Shown: piece after piece, positions 22,168 to 33,785 of the stretch
How positions within the stretch are numbered: the first letter of the stretch is position 1
How the letters are laid out: each line of letters opens with the position of its first letter
DNA from: Anas platyrhynchos
Lineage: Eukaryota > Chordata > Aves > Anseriformes > Anatidae
Reading direction: 5' to 3'
Assembly (NCBI RefSeq): GCF_047663525.1
Contig: NC_092603.1
Location: 1,880,001 to 1,944,000 of the forward strand
Length of the DNA: 64,000 nt
Notes under the pieces: model-generated
The model's database searches: none
Told to the model about the DNA's origin: nothing
Seen by the model: the letters and a program-made list of their open reading frames with translations, nothing else
Position numbers and translations under genes: made by a program

Positions 22168-22829
22168 TTTATTGTCAGCACCACGGCATCGAGTCTGAGA
22201 TGGGTCAACTGGGAGCCTCGATGCCAGGAGTTGTCCATCTGTAGGTCCTCAGAAGCTGCCTTAGGAAGGGGGGGCGACACAGGTTGAGAGATGGGGTGTT
22301 TCACCCCTCGCCGATGGAGACGGGGATGGGGACACCGTTACCTGCGGGGTAGTTGCCTGGCCCTGAAACCGTAGACGTCGGCGAGAAATAAGCCAAGTCC
22401 CAGCACCATCAGCACAGTGACCACCGCCACCAGTATCATCACCTCCGGCATCAGTCCAGGACCTGCGGGGACATGGCCGGGTGAGTGGCAGCAAGGAGCC
22501 AAGGCTGCCGGCCTCCGGCTGCGGTCCTGCGCCTCTCCACTCACTCCAGTCCTCCAGGAGAGGCTCCTGCAGGCTGACGTGCTGCATCAAGCACGTGTAG
22601 GTGTCGCCTGCCACCGGGGCCACCAGCAGGGACACCTGCGTCTGGTAGCTCCAGTCGCCATTGGGGATGGCGGAGATGGGGTTGTAGTCGTCGGGCTCCA
22701 CAATGTCCCCGTTGTGCAGCCAGATGATGGTCACCTCGGGGGGGTAGAAGCCCCAGATGTGGCAGCTGAGGCGCACGGGCACACGGGCGTTCCCCGTCTC
22801 CGTGGGGATGATGCGGACTTGGGGCTGCG
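22168..22829 (-). pseudogene. DMB: MHC class II DMB remnant B (beta-2, fused TM/tail, last exon)
   Basis: Minus strand: beta-2 exon 22829-22545 with RLSCHIWGFYPPEVTIIWLH and DTYTCLMQHV; TM exon from 22462 with SPGLMPEV and LMVLGLGLFLADVY; last exon from 22259 with AATAAA at 22173-22168. A deletion fuses TM sequence directly to the end of the tail exon (exon end 22342). This removes the YTPLPGD endosomal sorting motif and an intron, and shifts the frame by 35 bp net loss. No beta-1 or signal exon precedes beta-2; a degenerate repeat follows instead. DMB identity rests on the beta-2 motifs and the remnant of the NYPAG tail. Not functional as DM. Confidence 0.87.
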
Positions 22830-22884
22830 CTGGAGCACGGATGGGGATGGGGTCAGTGGTGGGCGAGCCCATTTTCCCTGCCCT

Positions 22885-23275
22885 GTGCAACGTCCTCACG
22901 CAATTCTGTGCAATGCTCCCGTGCAAAGCTCCACACAACTTCCCCATGCCACGTCCCCATGCAACGCCCTGTGCAAGCTCTATGCATTGTCCCATGCGAT
23001 GTCACATGCGACAGCCCCATGCCATGCTCACAAGATGCCCTGTGCAATGCCCCTGTGCCACACCCTGCAAGAGACATTGCTCTGTGCAACATCCCCTTGC
23101 AAAGGGCAATGCAATGCCCTGTGCAGTGCTGCGTGCAACATCCTCCTGTGACGTCCTCACGCAGTGTGCTCTACAACACCCCCATGCAATGCCCTGTGCA
23201 ACATCTCCTTGCAACATGCTCTACAACACCCCTGTGCAACATCCCCATGCAATGCCCACTGCAAAATATTGCCAA
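22885..23275. repeat. Degenerate GTGCAACATCCCC-type tandem repeat
   Basis: The longest copy, about 390 bp, alternating GTGCAACATCCCC, ATGCAATGCCC and CTCTACAACACCCC words with irregular spacing, just 5' of DMB remnant B. Confidence 0.7.
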
Positions 23276-23700
23276 CGCATTTAGCTCCAGAGCAGATTCT
23301 CTGTGCAGCGGAGCAGGGGATCCCAAAGGCATGGCTACTTATTTCCAGTATCAAGCCCACTTGAAGGAGCTGCCAGGACTCAGCAGCCCTCACCACGGAG
23401 GCTAACAAGGCTTTGGCAGAGCCAGCAGAGACCCTGCTTGGCCATTCAAAAGCTGCCCATGGGGAGCGCAACAACCAGGAACGCAGTGATCTTGGAGGGC
23501 AAACAGGGCATGGCACATCAGAAGGCAGAGGCAGGAAGTTCATGTAGGCAAGGCGAGCAGGGAGGGCAGAGCGTTCCCCCCCGGACCATATGAACAACTC
23601 ATCTAACAGCGGTCTACTGCTAGCTAGGCTGCAATGGTCTCCACCAGGCACAGTGCTCTCTCTAGCAAGTCTGTACACACCCAGACTGACTGCCCGCTCA
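23276..23700. other. Spacer block shared with 7946-8385
   Basis: Non-coding stretch of unknown origin, similar to 7946-8385 and 59093-59535. Confidence 0.4.
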
Positions 23701-24310
23701 AAAATGCACCAGTTCAGGTCTCTGGGTGCAGGGAGCGTCTGAGCCTCTTGCTGCCATCTGCGGGAGGCAGAGAGACTGTGTGTGTGTGAGGTGAGAGCAG
23801 GTGGATGACCTGGTCTGCCTGGTGGCAGAACTCAAGGAGGAGGTGGAGAGGTTGAGGGTTATCAGGGAGTGTGAGTGGGAGGTAGAGTGGTGGGGCAATT
23901 CCCTGCGGGGCCTGAAGGAGAGGTACCGGGGTGAGACACCCCAAATGGGGGTGGACCCCCTCCCCTGTCGCTCTCAGGCAGAGGGAGGGGACCTAGGAGT
24001 TGAGGAGGAATGGAGACAGGTCCCTGCTTGACATCGCAGGCGATGACACCCCCTGCCAGCCCCACCTTCCCAGGTGCCCTTCCACAACACGTTTGAGGCC
24101 CTGGAGCTTGAGAGACTGGTACCTGATGAAGAGGCAGAAAGTGCAGCCAGGAGGATGCCTAGGGTGAGGAAGTTGACTCCAAGCCTCAGGACTGCTATCC
24201 TCTTTTGATAGTTCAGGCTGGCAGTGATGACATTGAAGAGAGAAGCCTGAAGGCTGTTTAACAGGATGTTAGGGGACTGGGGCAGTTAGTGGATGGAGCG
24301 GGAGTACAGG
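23701..24310 (+). mobile_element. CR1 ORF1 fragment
   Basis: VDDLVCLVAELKEEVERLRV and WRQVPA frames as in 8386-8984, with the same internal deletion before the esterase remnant. Confidence 0.7.
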
Positions 24311-24610
24311 TGGAGCACATCTCCACACTGCAGCCCATGGAGGAGCCCCTAGTGAAGGAGGTGGAAGGGGCCTGGAGGAGGCTGCAACCCATGGAGAGAC
24401 CCCACAGGAACAGGCCCCAGGCCAGAACCACAGCCCGTGGAGAGGAGCCCACACAGGATCAGGAGGTATGTGGGGAGCTGCCACCCGTGGGGGACACAGA
24501 TTGGAACAGTTTGCTCCTGAGAGATGTACCCCATGCTACAGACCCATACTAGGGCAGTTGCTGGAGAGCTGCTGCCTGTGGGAAGCCCATGTAGGATTAG
24601 TTTGGGAAGG
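24311..24610 (+). mobile_element. Avian ERV internal fragment
   Basis: CAGCCCATGGAG-rich block, same position and flanks as 8985-9290. Old, broken. Confidence 0.6.
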
Positions 24611-25105
24611 ACGGCATCCCATGGGAGGAGTTGTGCACTCAGCTGAGGGTGGAAAGCCTTTGCAGAGAGATCTGGACGGACTGGAGAGTTGGGCAATCAC
24701 CAACTTCATGAAGTTTAACAAAGGCAAGTGCTGGGTCCTGCACCTGGGATGGGGGAACCCTGGCTATACGTGGAGACTGGGGGATGAGACACTGGAGAGC
24801 AGCCCTGCAGAGAGGGATCTGGGGGTTGTGGTTGACAGCAAGCTGAACATCAGCCAGCAGTGTGCCCTAGCAGCCAGGAGGGCCAACCGTATCCTGGGGT
24901 GCATCGAGCACAGCATTGCTAGTCAGTCAAGGGTAGTGATTGCCCTGCTCTACTATCCACTCTGCAGCCTCACCTCAAATACTTTGTGCAGTTCTGGCCA
25001 CCACAGTACAAGACAGACATGAAACTATTGGAGAGTGTCCAGAGAAGGGCCACAGACATGGTGAAGGGCCTAGAGGGGAAGACGTATGCCTTCAGCCAGT
25101 TGTCT
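24611..25105 (+). mobile_element. CR1 RT C-terminal fragment (plus)
   Basis: Encodes [20 protein letters not shown] and [20 protein letters not shown]. Confidence 0.8.
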
Positions 25106-25109
25106 TAGT

Positions 25110-25620
25110 ACTCTAGGATGAATCCCATCAGGCCCTATAGCCTTGTATGCATTCATCTGGAGCAGCAAATCCCACACAAATTAGGGGTTATTGAGACTTT
25201 ATCATTCCTGCAGTCACTGTCCTCCAGCTCAGGGCACCTGGAGTCCCACAGCCCAGTATCAGTTTTAAAGGCAAAGAAAACATTAAACATCTCTGTGAAG
25301 TCGATGACCCTGTTGAACCATCCCCATCAAGTAACAAACCAATGCTTTCTCTCATCCTACTTTTGCTGTTAAGATAGTTTAAGGAAAAAAAAAAAAAAAA
25401 AAAAAAAAAAAAGCATTTTATTTCCCCTCACAGTACCATGCAGATTCAACTCAAATTGAGCTTTGGCCATACGACTTTTCTCCCTACAAAAGCAAACAGT
25501 ACCTCTGTAGTCTTTCCATATTGACTGACCTCGCCTCCAGCAAACAGGAACTTTCCTTATCCACCTAAGCTCTAGAAGAAGGTCCCTGCCCCTCTGAGCC
25601 AACCTTCTGCCACGGCTGCT
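25110..25620 (-). mobile_element. Old CR1 fragment (minus), uninterrupted
   Basis: Minus frame 25602-25369 gives DLLLELRWIRKVPVCWRRGQ and MAKAQFELNLHGTVRGNKML, the clearest view of this CR1 ORF2 segment. It includes a 29-bp A run at about 25384-25412 and the intact young-CR1 target at about 25290. Confidence 0.8.
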
Positions 25621-26130
25621 TTACTGGAGCTGGGATCAGGGCTGGCACTTTGCCTTCAGCACCCTGGGCAAAGGGTGGCAGCTCTGGGCTCAACACCCAG
25701 CTGTGCCCCATTCCCTGCAGCCTCCAATCCTGCTCAGCTCTTCACTGCCATCTCTCCACATTTTCCCATTGCTCACAGTTTGATTCCTCCTTGCATGCAT
25801 GGAGATGAACAAACATAGCCAGTGGCTTTCCCTGGAGGTCTGGAGAGGCCCCCACTGGGGACAAGCAGCTCGTGCTTGCTAAAGGCAGTGGACTGGGCAC
25901 CTAGCTGCAATGGGATGGTGGTGCCAGCCCTGCAGAGCTCCCCAGACATTGCCCCAGAGGCAGAGTTCCTCCAGGAAGGTTATTGCAGCCAGGAACTGGG
26001 CAAAGGTTGGGAAGGTTGGGTGGAGACTTGTACTTTCTGCAGCTCTGCTGGGTGCTGTAAAGGACATCTATCTTGGCTTGGAGAAAAACCTCTGGGGGGC
26101 CAACTGCCCACTGGGGGACCTCTCTCTCAG
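25621..26130 (+). other. Conserved 5' flank of gene 4
   Basis: Homologous to 1446-1957 and ends CTCTCTCTCAG before the ATG. Confidence 0.5.
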
Positions 26131-29100
26131 ATGGGGCTCCCCTGGGGCTGCGGCCACCCCAGCTTCACTGGCTATGCCAGGGGACACCTTACTTCCCTCG
26201 TCACTCTGCTTCTCCTCCGGATGGGCTCAGGTAGGATCCTGTGGGGCTGCTGGGGGCTCTCCCACCCTGGGCCTGTCAAACAAGCTGGCATAGGTTATGG
26301 GAGCAGCCATGGAAAACGGGGGAACCGAGCCCACAGCTCAGCCCCGTCTGGGTTTCACTTTCAATTTTGTACTTTCACAAAATACGGGAGCTGACTTAGC
26401 TGCCATATCTGGCACTTCTTATGCCCTAATGCTGCAGAGAGGGCTCCCACTCCCAGCACACCTCCTTCTCCTGCACATCCTCCCTCTCCCTCTCCTCTTT
26501 CCCCTGTGGTTTCCCATGGGACACGGGGGACGCAGCACACACCAACTCACACACAGCTCCCCCTTTGACACTCACTGACCCTAAATTTACAATGGCAAAA
26601 TCTCACTGCTTCTCTGTGCCCTTCTCCATTGCCCAGCCCAGCTCAGAGTGGAGGGACCAGGCCACTCTGTCACTGCCACCGTGGGGCAGGATGTCGTGCT
26701 GCCCTGCCACTTGTCCCCTAAACGGGATGCTCGCAGCTTGGACGTCAGGTGGATGCGGGACCATATCTCTGAGACAGTGCACCACTACTGCAATGGCGAG
26801 GACCTGTACGGGGAGCAGATGGGGGCATATGCTTGCATATGGCAAAATCTCACCTCCTCTCTGTGCCTGTCCCCATTTCCCAGTGTGAGAAACATCTCAA
26901 ATAATTATCTTCAGACTGGATCTTCTCTGAAGCTATTTTATTCCCGATTGCAACGGTCCTGTCAATCAGGAGCACATTTTAGTAAACAAATCCTAACCTT
27001 TTTTTCTCTATTTCCCAATGCCTGATCACCTCCCCTGTTTCCTCATTGGATGAGTACTACAGGTTCACAAGCTACTTGACGCTCCTCTATACCATATATG
27101 TAGATTATTATTTTTTTAACCCTTTTATTTCTCCTTTCTCATATTTTGAGAACTTGTGATGTTTGTTCTCCTGTTCTCACACTGCTCGTCCTGTTTTTCT
27201 CAAGCTTCTACCTTATTTTGGAACAGTGAGGCCTTCTACGGTCCACTTATCTGCTTAGCATTTCTCGATATTCTGACTACACCTTGAAATACAGAAAAAT
27301 AATTCTATACTGTAAAAACACAACATTGTTTCTCACACCAGCCCAGCTCAGAGTGGAGGGACCAGGCTACTCTGTCACTGCCACCGTGGGGCAGGATGTC
27401 GTGCTGCCCTGCCACTTGTCCCCTCAACGCGATGCTCGCAGCTTGGAGGTCAGGTGGATTAGGAAGAAGTTCTCTGAGATGGTGCACCACTACCGTGATG
27501 GACAGGACCTGTACGGGGAGCAGATGGGGGCATATGCCGGGAGGACAGAGTTGCTCAGAGATGGTCTCTCTGCTGGAATCCTGGACTTGCGAATCATGGA
27601 GCTGAGACCCTCTGATGATGGCCAGTATGTCTGCACTGTGGGAGATGCTGATGCTTATGACGAAGCCATTGTGAAGCTGGAGGTGTCAGGTTAGTGGCTG
27701 GGGTGATGCTGCCAGGGCAGAGTTTACGTGTCCTTTGAATGTTTCAGCTGTTTCACAGCATGGAGCATGCTCATGAATGTGGAGGAAATATTTGGGGAGA
27801 GAGCTCCCTGGATACTTTTGTCAGTTTTCACTGGTGTCCTTGAAGACAATAATCATAATATTGTGAGGGCACTGGGCACAGGCTGCTGAGCAGAACATTC
27901 AGCTGTGTCAGCAATGGGACCAAACAGCACACAGGGAGAGTTGCAGAGTCCTCTGAACAGCCAGGTGTCTGCTTTACTATTGCTTTCTGTTCTGGGTGAG
28001 ACCTTAGATGTTGTCAGGAAGCTAAGCACCTGGGTTTTCTGTGTGATTTGGGGCCTCTGGCATTGTGCAGCTCTGCTCTCTTGGTCTGGCACCTACCAGT
28101 ATGTTTTGGAGGTGAGGGTGTGTGCTCAGAGTGCCTGGTCCCTGAGCCCCTGGGGCCATTGGTGTGTTAGGCTGTGTCTGGCATGGGAGCACATGGGGTC
28201 TTTGCCTTAGAACTGAATCCCTCCCCAAGTCAAGCCCCAGCCACACGCTCTTCCCCCAGCCACAGGCGCTGACCCCCACCTCTCCCTGGGGGGCTACGAG
28301 GCCGGAGGCGTCCGGGTGCTGTGTCGATCGGCCGGCTGGTACCCGCTGCCGCAGCTGCTGTGGAGGGATGCTCGCGGGCAGCACCTGCCCTCGGTCTCCC
28401 AGACACATTCCCAGGACCAGGAGGGGCTCTTTGAAATCGAAGGCGCCGTCATCGTGACCGGGAGTATGAAGGGGCCCTTGTCCTGTGTGGTCAGGAACAA
28501 CCACCTCCAGCAGGAGAGGAAATTTTCCCTGCACATTGCAGGTACAAATGGCACAGCCAGGGTGAGGTGTTCCTTGACCCTGCACTTGTCCTGACCCAGG
28601 AGAAGTCTGGGTCTTGGTCTTCCACCTATGGCAATGTAAACACAGCCCTTTTCCTGGTGCCTTTTCTCAGCTCCCTTCTTCCACAACGCCCAGCCCTGGA
28701 TGGTGGCTCTGGCTCTGGTCCTCGTGCTTTTGGCTGTGTCCATTGGCCTGGGTGTTTATCTCTTTCGAAAGCAAGGTAAGCTGGCAGTGCAGGGATGGAG
28801 CGGAGGGAGGTGTTCTGCAGGGACCCCCCTGGGTCTCAAGCAAGGGGCCTTGGGTGGGAGGCCAGGGAGCATGGCTGCAGCGTGGGGCTGGTGGCAAGGC
28901 GCAGCCTCCCTGCACATGTTCCCACCCAGCAACCAAGCTGCTCTGCTCACCACCTCTTCCTCCGCCTTTGCTTTTCAGCGGCACAGAGGCGAGAGCTGGG
29001 TGAGTCCTTGCAGTCCGTGCCTCCAGCCCCTGGGAACTGGTGGTGTCCCTGCGGGAGGGCCTGGACTGCGTGGGCTCTGGGGGCTTGTGTGCTGGTGGCT

Positions 29101-31074
29101 CAGGGGGTGCTGGAGGAGCAGCTGGAGCCTGGGGTGGGAGTGGGGAGTGCTGGGGCTGGGGCTGCCCTGGGCACGGGACATGGCCGGGATTTCTGAAAGG
29201 AACGGGGATCAAGGTGGGGACGGGGAGCGAGCTGTGGGGCTGCCCCGCTTTGCACTGACGCTTCAGGAAAAGGACATCCTCCATTCATCCCCATTCACTT
29301 CCCCTTGTGTTTTGGTGGCACGGTGCAGAGAGATGCACAAGTGTCTGTCCCTGCTGCTACAAATCTTGCAAAATGCTGGCCCTAGGTCTTTGTTAGTGGG
29401 GTCGCTACAAGTCTGGGAGCAAGGTGGTCTATGCCCATGCATGAGAGCAAAAAAGTTTGGGGTCTAGCAATCTAGCCATGGAAGCAGTATTGTATTGAAA
29501 GTCTCTCCACTCTGACCATTCATTCGTTTTGCTTTATATAACAGCCAAAAAGGATGCAGAGCTGGGTAAGTCTCCTTCCCCAAAGAGAAGGTATTTGGTG
29601 TCTTCCCATGGGCATACTCCCATCTGACCTTACATTGCTTTTTTTTTTTTTTTTTTTTTTTTTTCCAGTGGAACATGCTGCAGAGATAGGTGAGTGTCCA
29701 TCCCTGAACTGGAAGAATTTGCGGTGTAGACAATGGATGAGAAGTTTTTCCCTCTGATCATGCATTCCTTATGGTTTTCTTTTCCAGAGGAAAAAGATGC
29801 AAGACTGGGTGAGTCTCTCTTCCCCCCACAACTGAAGGAATTTGGGATCTTCGGTTTGTAGCAGTCATTGATGCGAAGCTGACTCCTCACATCGATTCAT
29901 TGCTTTTCTCTTTCATTTGTAGATGAACAAGCTGCAGAGCTGGGTAAGTCTCATTCTCCAAAATGAAAAGAAAAAAAAAAAGTCATCATAGTGAGAGATA
30001 TGGAAGTAGGACCTGTGCCTTCTTCTCATATTTTGCTTTACTCTTACATTTGTAGTGAAACAAGATGCAGAGCTGGGTAAGTCTCCTGGTGTTCAGACCC
30101 CAGGGGCAATACAACCGTGATGTGCAGGGGAAGGTGATCAGCCGGGACAGAGCATCCCAGGGCTGGCCCCTCACCCTGCCCACACCCACTGGGCACCAGC
30201 TGTGGGCTGTGACCAGCTCTCCCCTCTCCTTCCAGCATGGAGAAGGTGTCTGCTGCCTCAAAACAGAGGTAGGTGTGCATTGGGTTGCCCTCTGAGATGT
30301 TTCTCCTGCCCTTGGTGGGGCGTGTTCAGGAGCCCAGAGGTGCCCCATCTCCTGCCCCGTGGGGCAGCTCCTGGCCCCGAGCTGGGGAAAGCCTGCCCAG
30401 GGCTGCGCTCTGCCCCTGATGGCCTGGCTCCTTCTGTCCCTGCAGTGAAGGTGACCCTGGATCCGGACACGGCTCATCCCCTGCTTGTTGTGTCTCAGGA
30501 CAACTGCAGTGTGAGATGTGAAAGTGAATGGCAGAAGGTTCCTGACACACCAGAGAGATTTGACTACCGGTGGTGCGTGCTGGGCCGTGAGGAGTTCAGA
30601 GAGGGGAGGCACTGCTGGATGGTGGTGGTGGAGGTAGAGCGGCTAAAGGATTCACGTTGGGCTGTGGGGGTGGCCAGGGCTTCTGTGGAGAGGAAGGGGT
30701 ATTTCAAAAGGAGCCCTGTAGAAGGGATCTGGGCTGTGGAGTACAATGAGGGGCACCTCACATCTCTCACATGGCCTCCCACTCCCTTGTCCCTGTCCCC
30801 TGTCCCCACAAGGATCTGGGTCTGTCTGGACTGTACCCAGGGGCAGGTGTCTTTTATCAATGCTGACAATGGGGTCCAGATCTTCACTTTCACAGCAGCC
30901 TCCTTCAATGGGGAGAGCATCCGCCCCTGGTTCTGGGTGGAGACAGTGGGAATTCAGCTGTGCCTGAGGGACAGAACACCCCAGACCCTGTCCCCAGCCC
31001 TGGGGGGCTCCTGCCCTTCTCCAGACACTCCTGCATCACCTCTCCTTGATCCTGCAGGACCAGCACAGGAATGA
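26131..31074 (+). CDS. BG/butyrophilin hybrid gene 4 (V-C-TM-6 heptads-B30.2)
   Basis: Exons: signal 26131-26230; IgV 27342-27689; IgC 28260-28541; TM 28671-28775; heptads 28979-28999, 29545-29565, 29669-29689, 29788-29808, 29923-29943, 30056-30076; linker 30236-30268; B30.2 30446-31074. The sum is 541 codons (540 aa). V has RKKFSEMVHHYRDGQDLY and GDADAYDEAIVKLE, the latter as in unit 2. TM ends LFRKQ. Heptads read KKDAEL, EHAAEI, EKDARL, EQAAEL, KQDAEL. B30.2 has CESEWQKVPDTPERFDYRW and KGYFKRSPVEGIW, close to gene 1. Intron 1 carries a second, incomplete V exon at 26637. Its acceptor is usable but it has no donor, so the model skips it. The third heptad exon follows a run of about 27 T. AATAAA lies at 31497. 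Confidence 0.86.
26637..26832 (+). pseudogene. Partial duplicate V exon inside gene 4 intron 1
   Basis: The first 196 bp of a V exon (AQLRVEGPGHSVTATVGQD, then RDHISETVHHYCNGEDLY) with the original acceptor TTGCCCAG. It breaks at GGGGGCATATGC and continues as intron 1 sequence, so the second cysteine and the donor are missing. It looks like recombination between two unit types that left one old-style and one new-style V exon. Confidence 0.85.
26884..27337 (-). mobile_element. LTR-like insertion, unit 4 copy
   Basis: Same element as 2455-2910, ends TGTGAGAAAC/GTTTCTCACA, CCAG flanks, between the partial and the complete V exon. Confidence 0.6.
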
Positions 31075-31496
31075 GGGGCAGTGGGACCAGGGGCTGCCCT
31101 GTGTTCCTCCCTGCTGCTGGAGGAGGGCTGGGATGCTACAAGCAGGGGCCATGCCCCTTGCAGCCCCTGGGCTCTGCCCTGCACGCGGCTCCTGTGCTGG
31201 GGCACAAGCCCTGCTGGCACCCACGGGTCTCAGCCTGCCTCTGAGCCCCAACGGGCAGCACAGGGGCTGCAGCAGCTCTCCACGCTCCTCTCCCCTCTGC
31301 TTGCACTGCTTGCAGACCCCAGGGCAAGGGATGTGGTCACCGTGTGCTGACAGCAATTGCAGACCACCTTTGCCTCCTAGGTTGGGGTTGATGTGTTCTA
31401 TGTGCCTGGTGCTGAGCATGAGCAGCCTGTGGCAGCACTTTATTCCTTCCTCTAGAGTATATGTATCCAAGGCCCAGCAGCAGCAGGACTGTGTCA

Positions 31497-31502
31497 AATA
31501 AA
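31497..31502 (+). promoter_or_regulatory. Poly(A) signal of gene 4
   Basis: AATAAA in the conserved TGTGTCAAATAAAGTTTTG context. Confidence 0.8.
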
Positions 31503-31619
31503 GTTTTGTACAGGAAGATGGAGTCTGGCAGTGGCATTTCCTGGGTGCTTTGTGTCCTGAGGCCTTGCTGCCTGGGAAGACGTCTTGCAGCAGACCGTCT
31601 CCTCACACGCCTTGCCCCG

Positions 31620-31825
31620 CAGAGCCTTCGCCGTCCTCGTTGCCCTCCCTTGGAGGCTCTCGCACAGTTTCACGCCCTTCGTCTGCTGCGGTGCCCACAG
31701 CTGCACGCAGTGCTCGATGCGAGGCCGCAGCAGGCCGAGCAGAGCGGGACGATCCCTTCCCTTGGCCGGCCAGCAATGCTGTGCCTGAGGCACCCCAGGG
31801 CCCTTTGGGGTCCCATGGCATGGCC
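31620..31825 (-). mobile_element. CR1 RT fragment (minus) between gene 4 and DMB remnant C
   Basis: Same fragment as 21850-22060, matching the 43195-43410 part of the larger minus CR1. Confidence 0.7.
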
Positions 31826-31926
31826 CCCACACACCCGCTCCTCTTGGTATGACACCGTAGGAGTGCGTGACCCTCTGCCCTGTGCCCAGAACTCTGCACA
31901 GACACCAGCGGGGCTTGTGGAGCATC

Positions 31927-32701
31927 TTTATTGTCAGCACCACGGCATCGGGTCTGAGATGGAGCCAACCAGGAGACGCCGGTGCCGGGAGGTGTCCGTC
32001 TGGGGGTCCTCAGATGTAGCCTGGGGAAGGGGTGGACACACAGGGTGAGAGATGGGGAAATTTGCCCCTTGCCAATGGGGACGGGGATGGGGACACCGTT
32101 ACCTGTGGGGTAGTTGTCTCCAGGGAGGGGAGTGTAACCTGCCGGGGGGAGAAGAGGAGTGAGCAGAGTCCTCGTCGCCCTTGACCACGGTCCCGGCTCT
32201 CCCCGGACACTCACCTGGGGCGGGAGGCCTGGCCCTGAAGCGGTAGACGCCGGCGAGAAATAAGCCAAGTCCCAGCACCATCAGCACGGTAGCCACCACC
32301 ACCAGTATCGTCACCTCCGGCATCAGTCCAGGACCTGCAGGGACATGGCCGGGTGAGTGGCAGCAAGGAGCCAAGGCCGCCGGCCTCTGGGTGCGGTCCT
32401 GCGCCTCTCCACTCACTCCAGTCCTCCAGGAGAGGCTCCTGCAGGCTGACGTGCTGCACCGAGCACATGTAGGTGTCGCCTGCCACCGGGGCCACCAGCA
32501 GGGACACCTGCGTCTGGTAGCTCCAGTCGCCATTGGGGATGGCGGAGATGGGGTTGTAGTCATCGGGCTCCACGATGTCCCCGTTGTGCAGCCAGATGAC
32601 GGTCACCTCGGGGTGGTAGAAGCCCCAGATGTGGCAGCTGAGGCACATGGGCACACGGGCATTCCCTGTCTCTGTGGGGATGATGTGGACTTGGGGCTGC
32701 G
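31927..32701 (-). pseudogene. DMB: MHC class II DMB remnant C (complete 3' half)
   Basis: The best preserved DMB piece. Minus strand: beta-2 exon 32701-32417; TM exon 32334-32215 (SPGLMPEV, LMVLGLGLFLAGVYRFRARP); 36-bp tail exon 32138-32103 encoding YTPLPGDNYPT; last exon from 32020 ending GYI-stop, with AATAAA at 32932-minus-1000, i.e. 31932-31927. Splice sites and phases agree (phase 1 throughout). YTPLPG.NY is the DMB tyrosine sorting signal that sends DM to late endosomes. There is no beta-1 or signal exon upstream: only about 145 bp remain before CR1 sequence begins. It is thus 5'-truncated and probably silent, although its surviving exons are intact. Confidence 0.9.
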
Positions 32702-32755
32702 CTGGAGCAGGGATGGGGATTGGATCAGTGGTGGGCGAGCCCCTTTTCCCTGCCC

Positions 32756-32846
32756 TGTGCAACGTCCCCACGCAATGCTGTGCAATGCTCCCGTGCAAAG
32801 CTCCACACAACTTCCCCATGCCACTTTCCCATGCAATGCCCTGGGG
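32756..32846. repeat. Degenerate GTGCAACATCCCC-type repeat, short copy
   Basis: About 90 bp of the same repeat as 7670-7945, cut off by the junction to CR1 ORF1. Confidence 0.6.
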
Positions 32847-32859
32847 AACAACACCGAGA

Positions 32860-33490
32860 CTGACAGCCCACTCAAAAATGCACCAGTGCAGGTCTCTGGG
32901 TACAGGGAGCATCTGATCCTCTTGCTGCCATCTGTAGGAGGCAGAGAGACTCTGTGTGCGTGAGGTGCGTGCAGGTAGATGACCTGGTCCGCCTGGTGGC
33001 AGAACTCAAGGAGGAGGTGGAGAGGTTGAGGGCTATCAGGGCGTGCGAGCGGGAGATAGAGTGGTGGGGCAGCTCCCTGCGGGGCCTGAAGGAGAGGTAC
33101 CGGGGTGAGACACCCCAAATGGGGGCAGACCCCCTCCCCTGACGCTGTCGGGCAGAGGCAGGGGACCTAGGAGTTGAGGAGGAATGGAGACAGGTCCCTG
33201 CTCAACATTGCAGGCGATGCCACCCCATACTGGCCCCACCTTCCCAGGTGCCCTTCCACAACAGGTTTGGAGCTCTGGAGCTTGAGGGACCGGGAGCTGA
33301 GGAAGAGGTAGAAAGTGTAGCCAGGAGGATGCCTAGGGTGGGGAAGCTGACTCCAAGCCTCAGGACTGCTATCCTCCTTTAATAGTCCAGGCTGGCAGTG
33401 ATGACATTGAAGAGAGAAGCCTGAAGGCTGTAAACAGGTCCTTAGGGGACTGGGGCGGTTAGTGGGTGGAGCAGGAGTACAGGCGGAGCA
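32860..33490 (+). mobile_element. CR1 ORF1 fragment
   Basis: VDDLVRLVAELKEEVERLRA and PFHNRFGALELEG frames followed by the esterase remnant; the shared 430-bp spacer block is absent here. Confidence 0.7.
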
Positions 33491-33785
33491 GATCTCCACA
33501 CTGCAGCCCATGGAGGAGTCCCCGGTGCAGGAGGTGGAAGGGGCCTGGAGGAGGCTGCGGCCCATGGAGAGCCCCCACAGGAGCAGGCCCCAGGCCGGAG
33601 CCACAGCCCATGGAGAGGAGCCCACACAGGAGACGGGACTCTGAGGGGAGCTGTCATGCATGGATGACCCAGATTGGAACAGTTTGCTCCTGACAGATGT
33701 ACCCTATACTACAGACACATACAGGAGCAGTTGTTAGAGAGCCGCTGTCTGTGGGAAGCACGTGTAGGATCAGTTTGGGAAGGAC
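33491..33785 (+). mobile_element. Avian ERV internal fragment
   Basis: CAGCCCATGGAG-rich block, same flanks as in the other spacers. Old, broken. Confidence 0.6.

Noticed and set aside
32417-32701. Reading the minus-strand Ig exons as classical class II beta (BLB)
   Set aside because: PNGDW.YQT..L and the YTPLPGDNY tail exon are DMB features; classical class II beta tails lack this motif.
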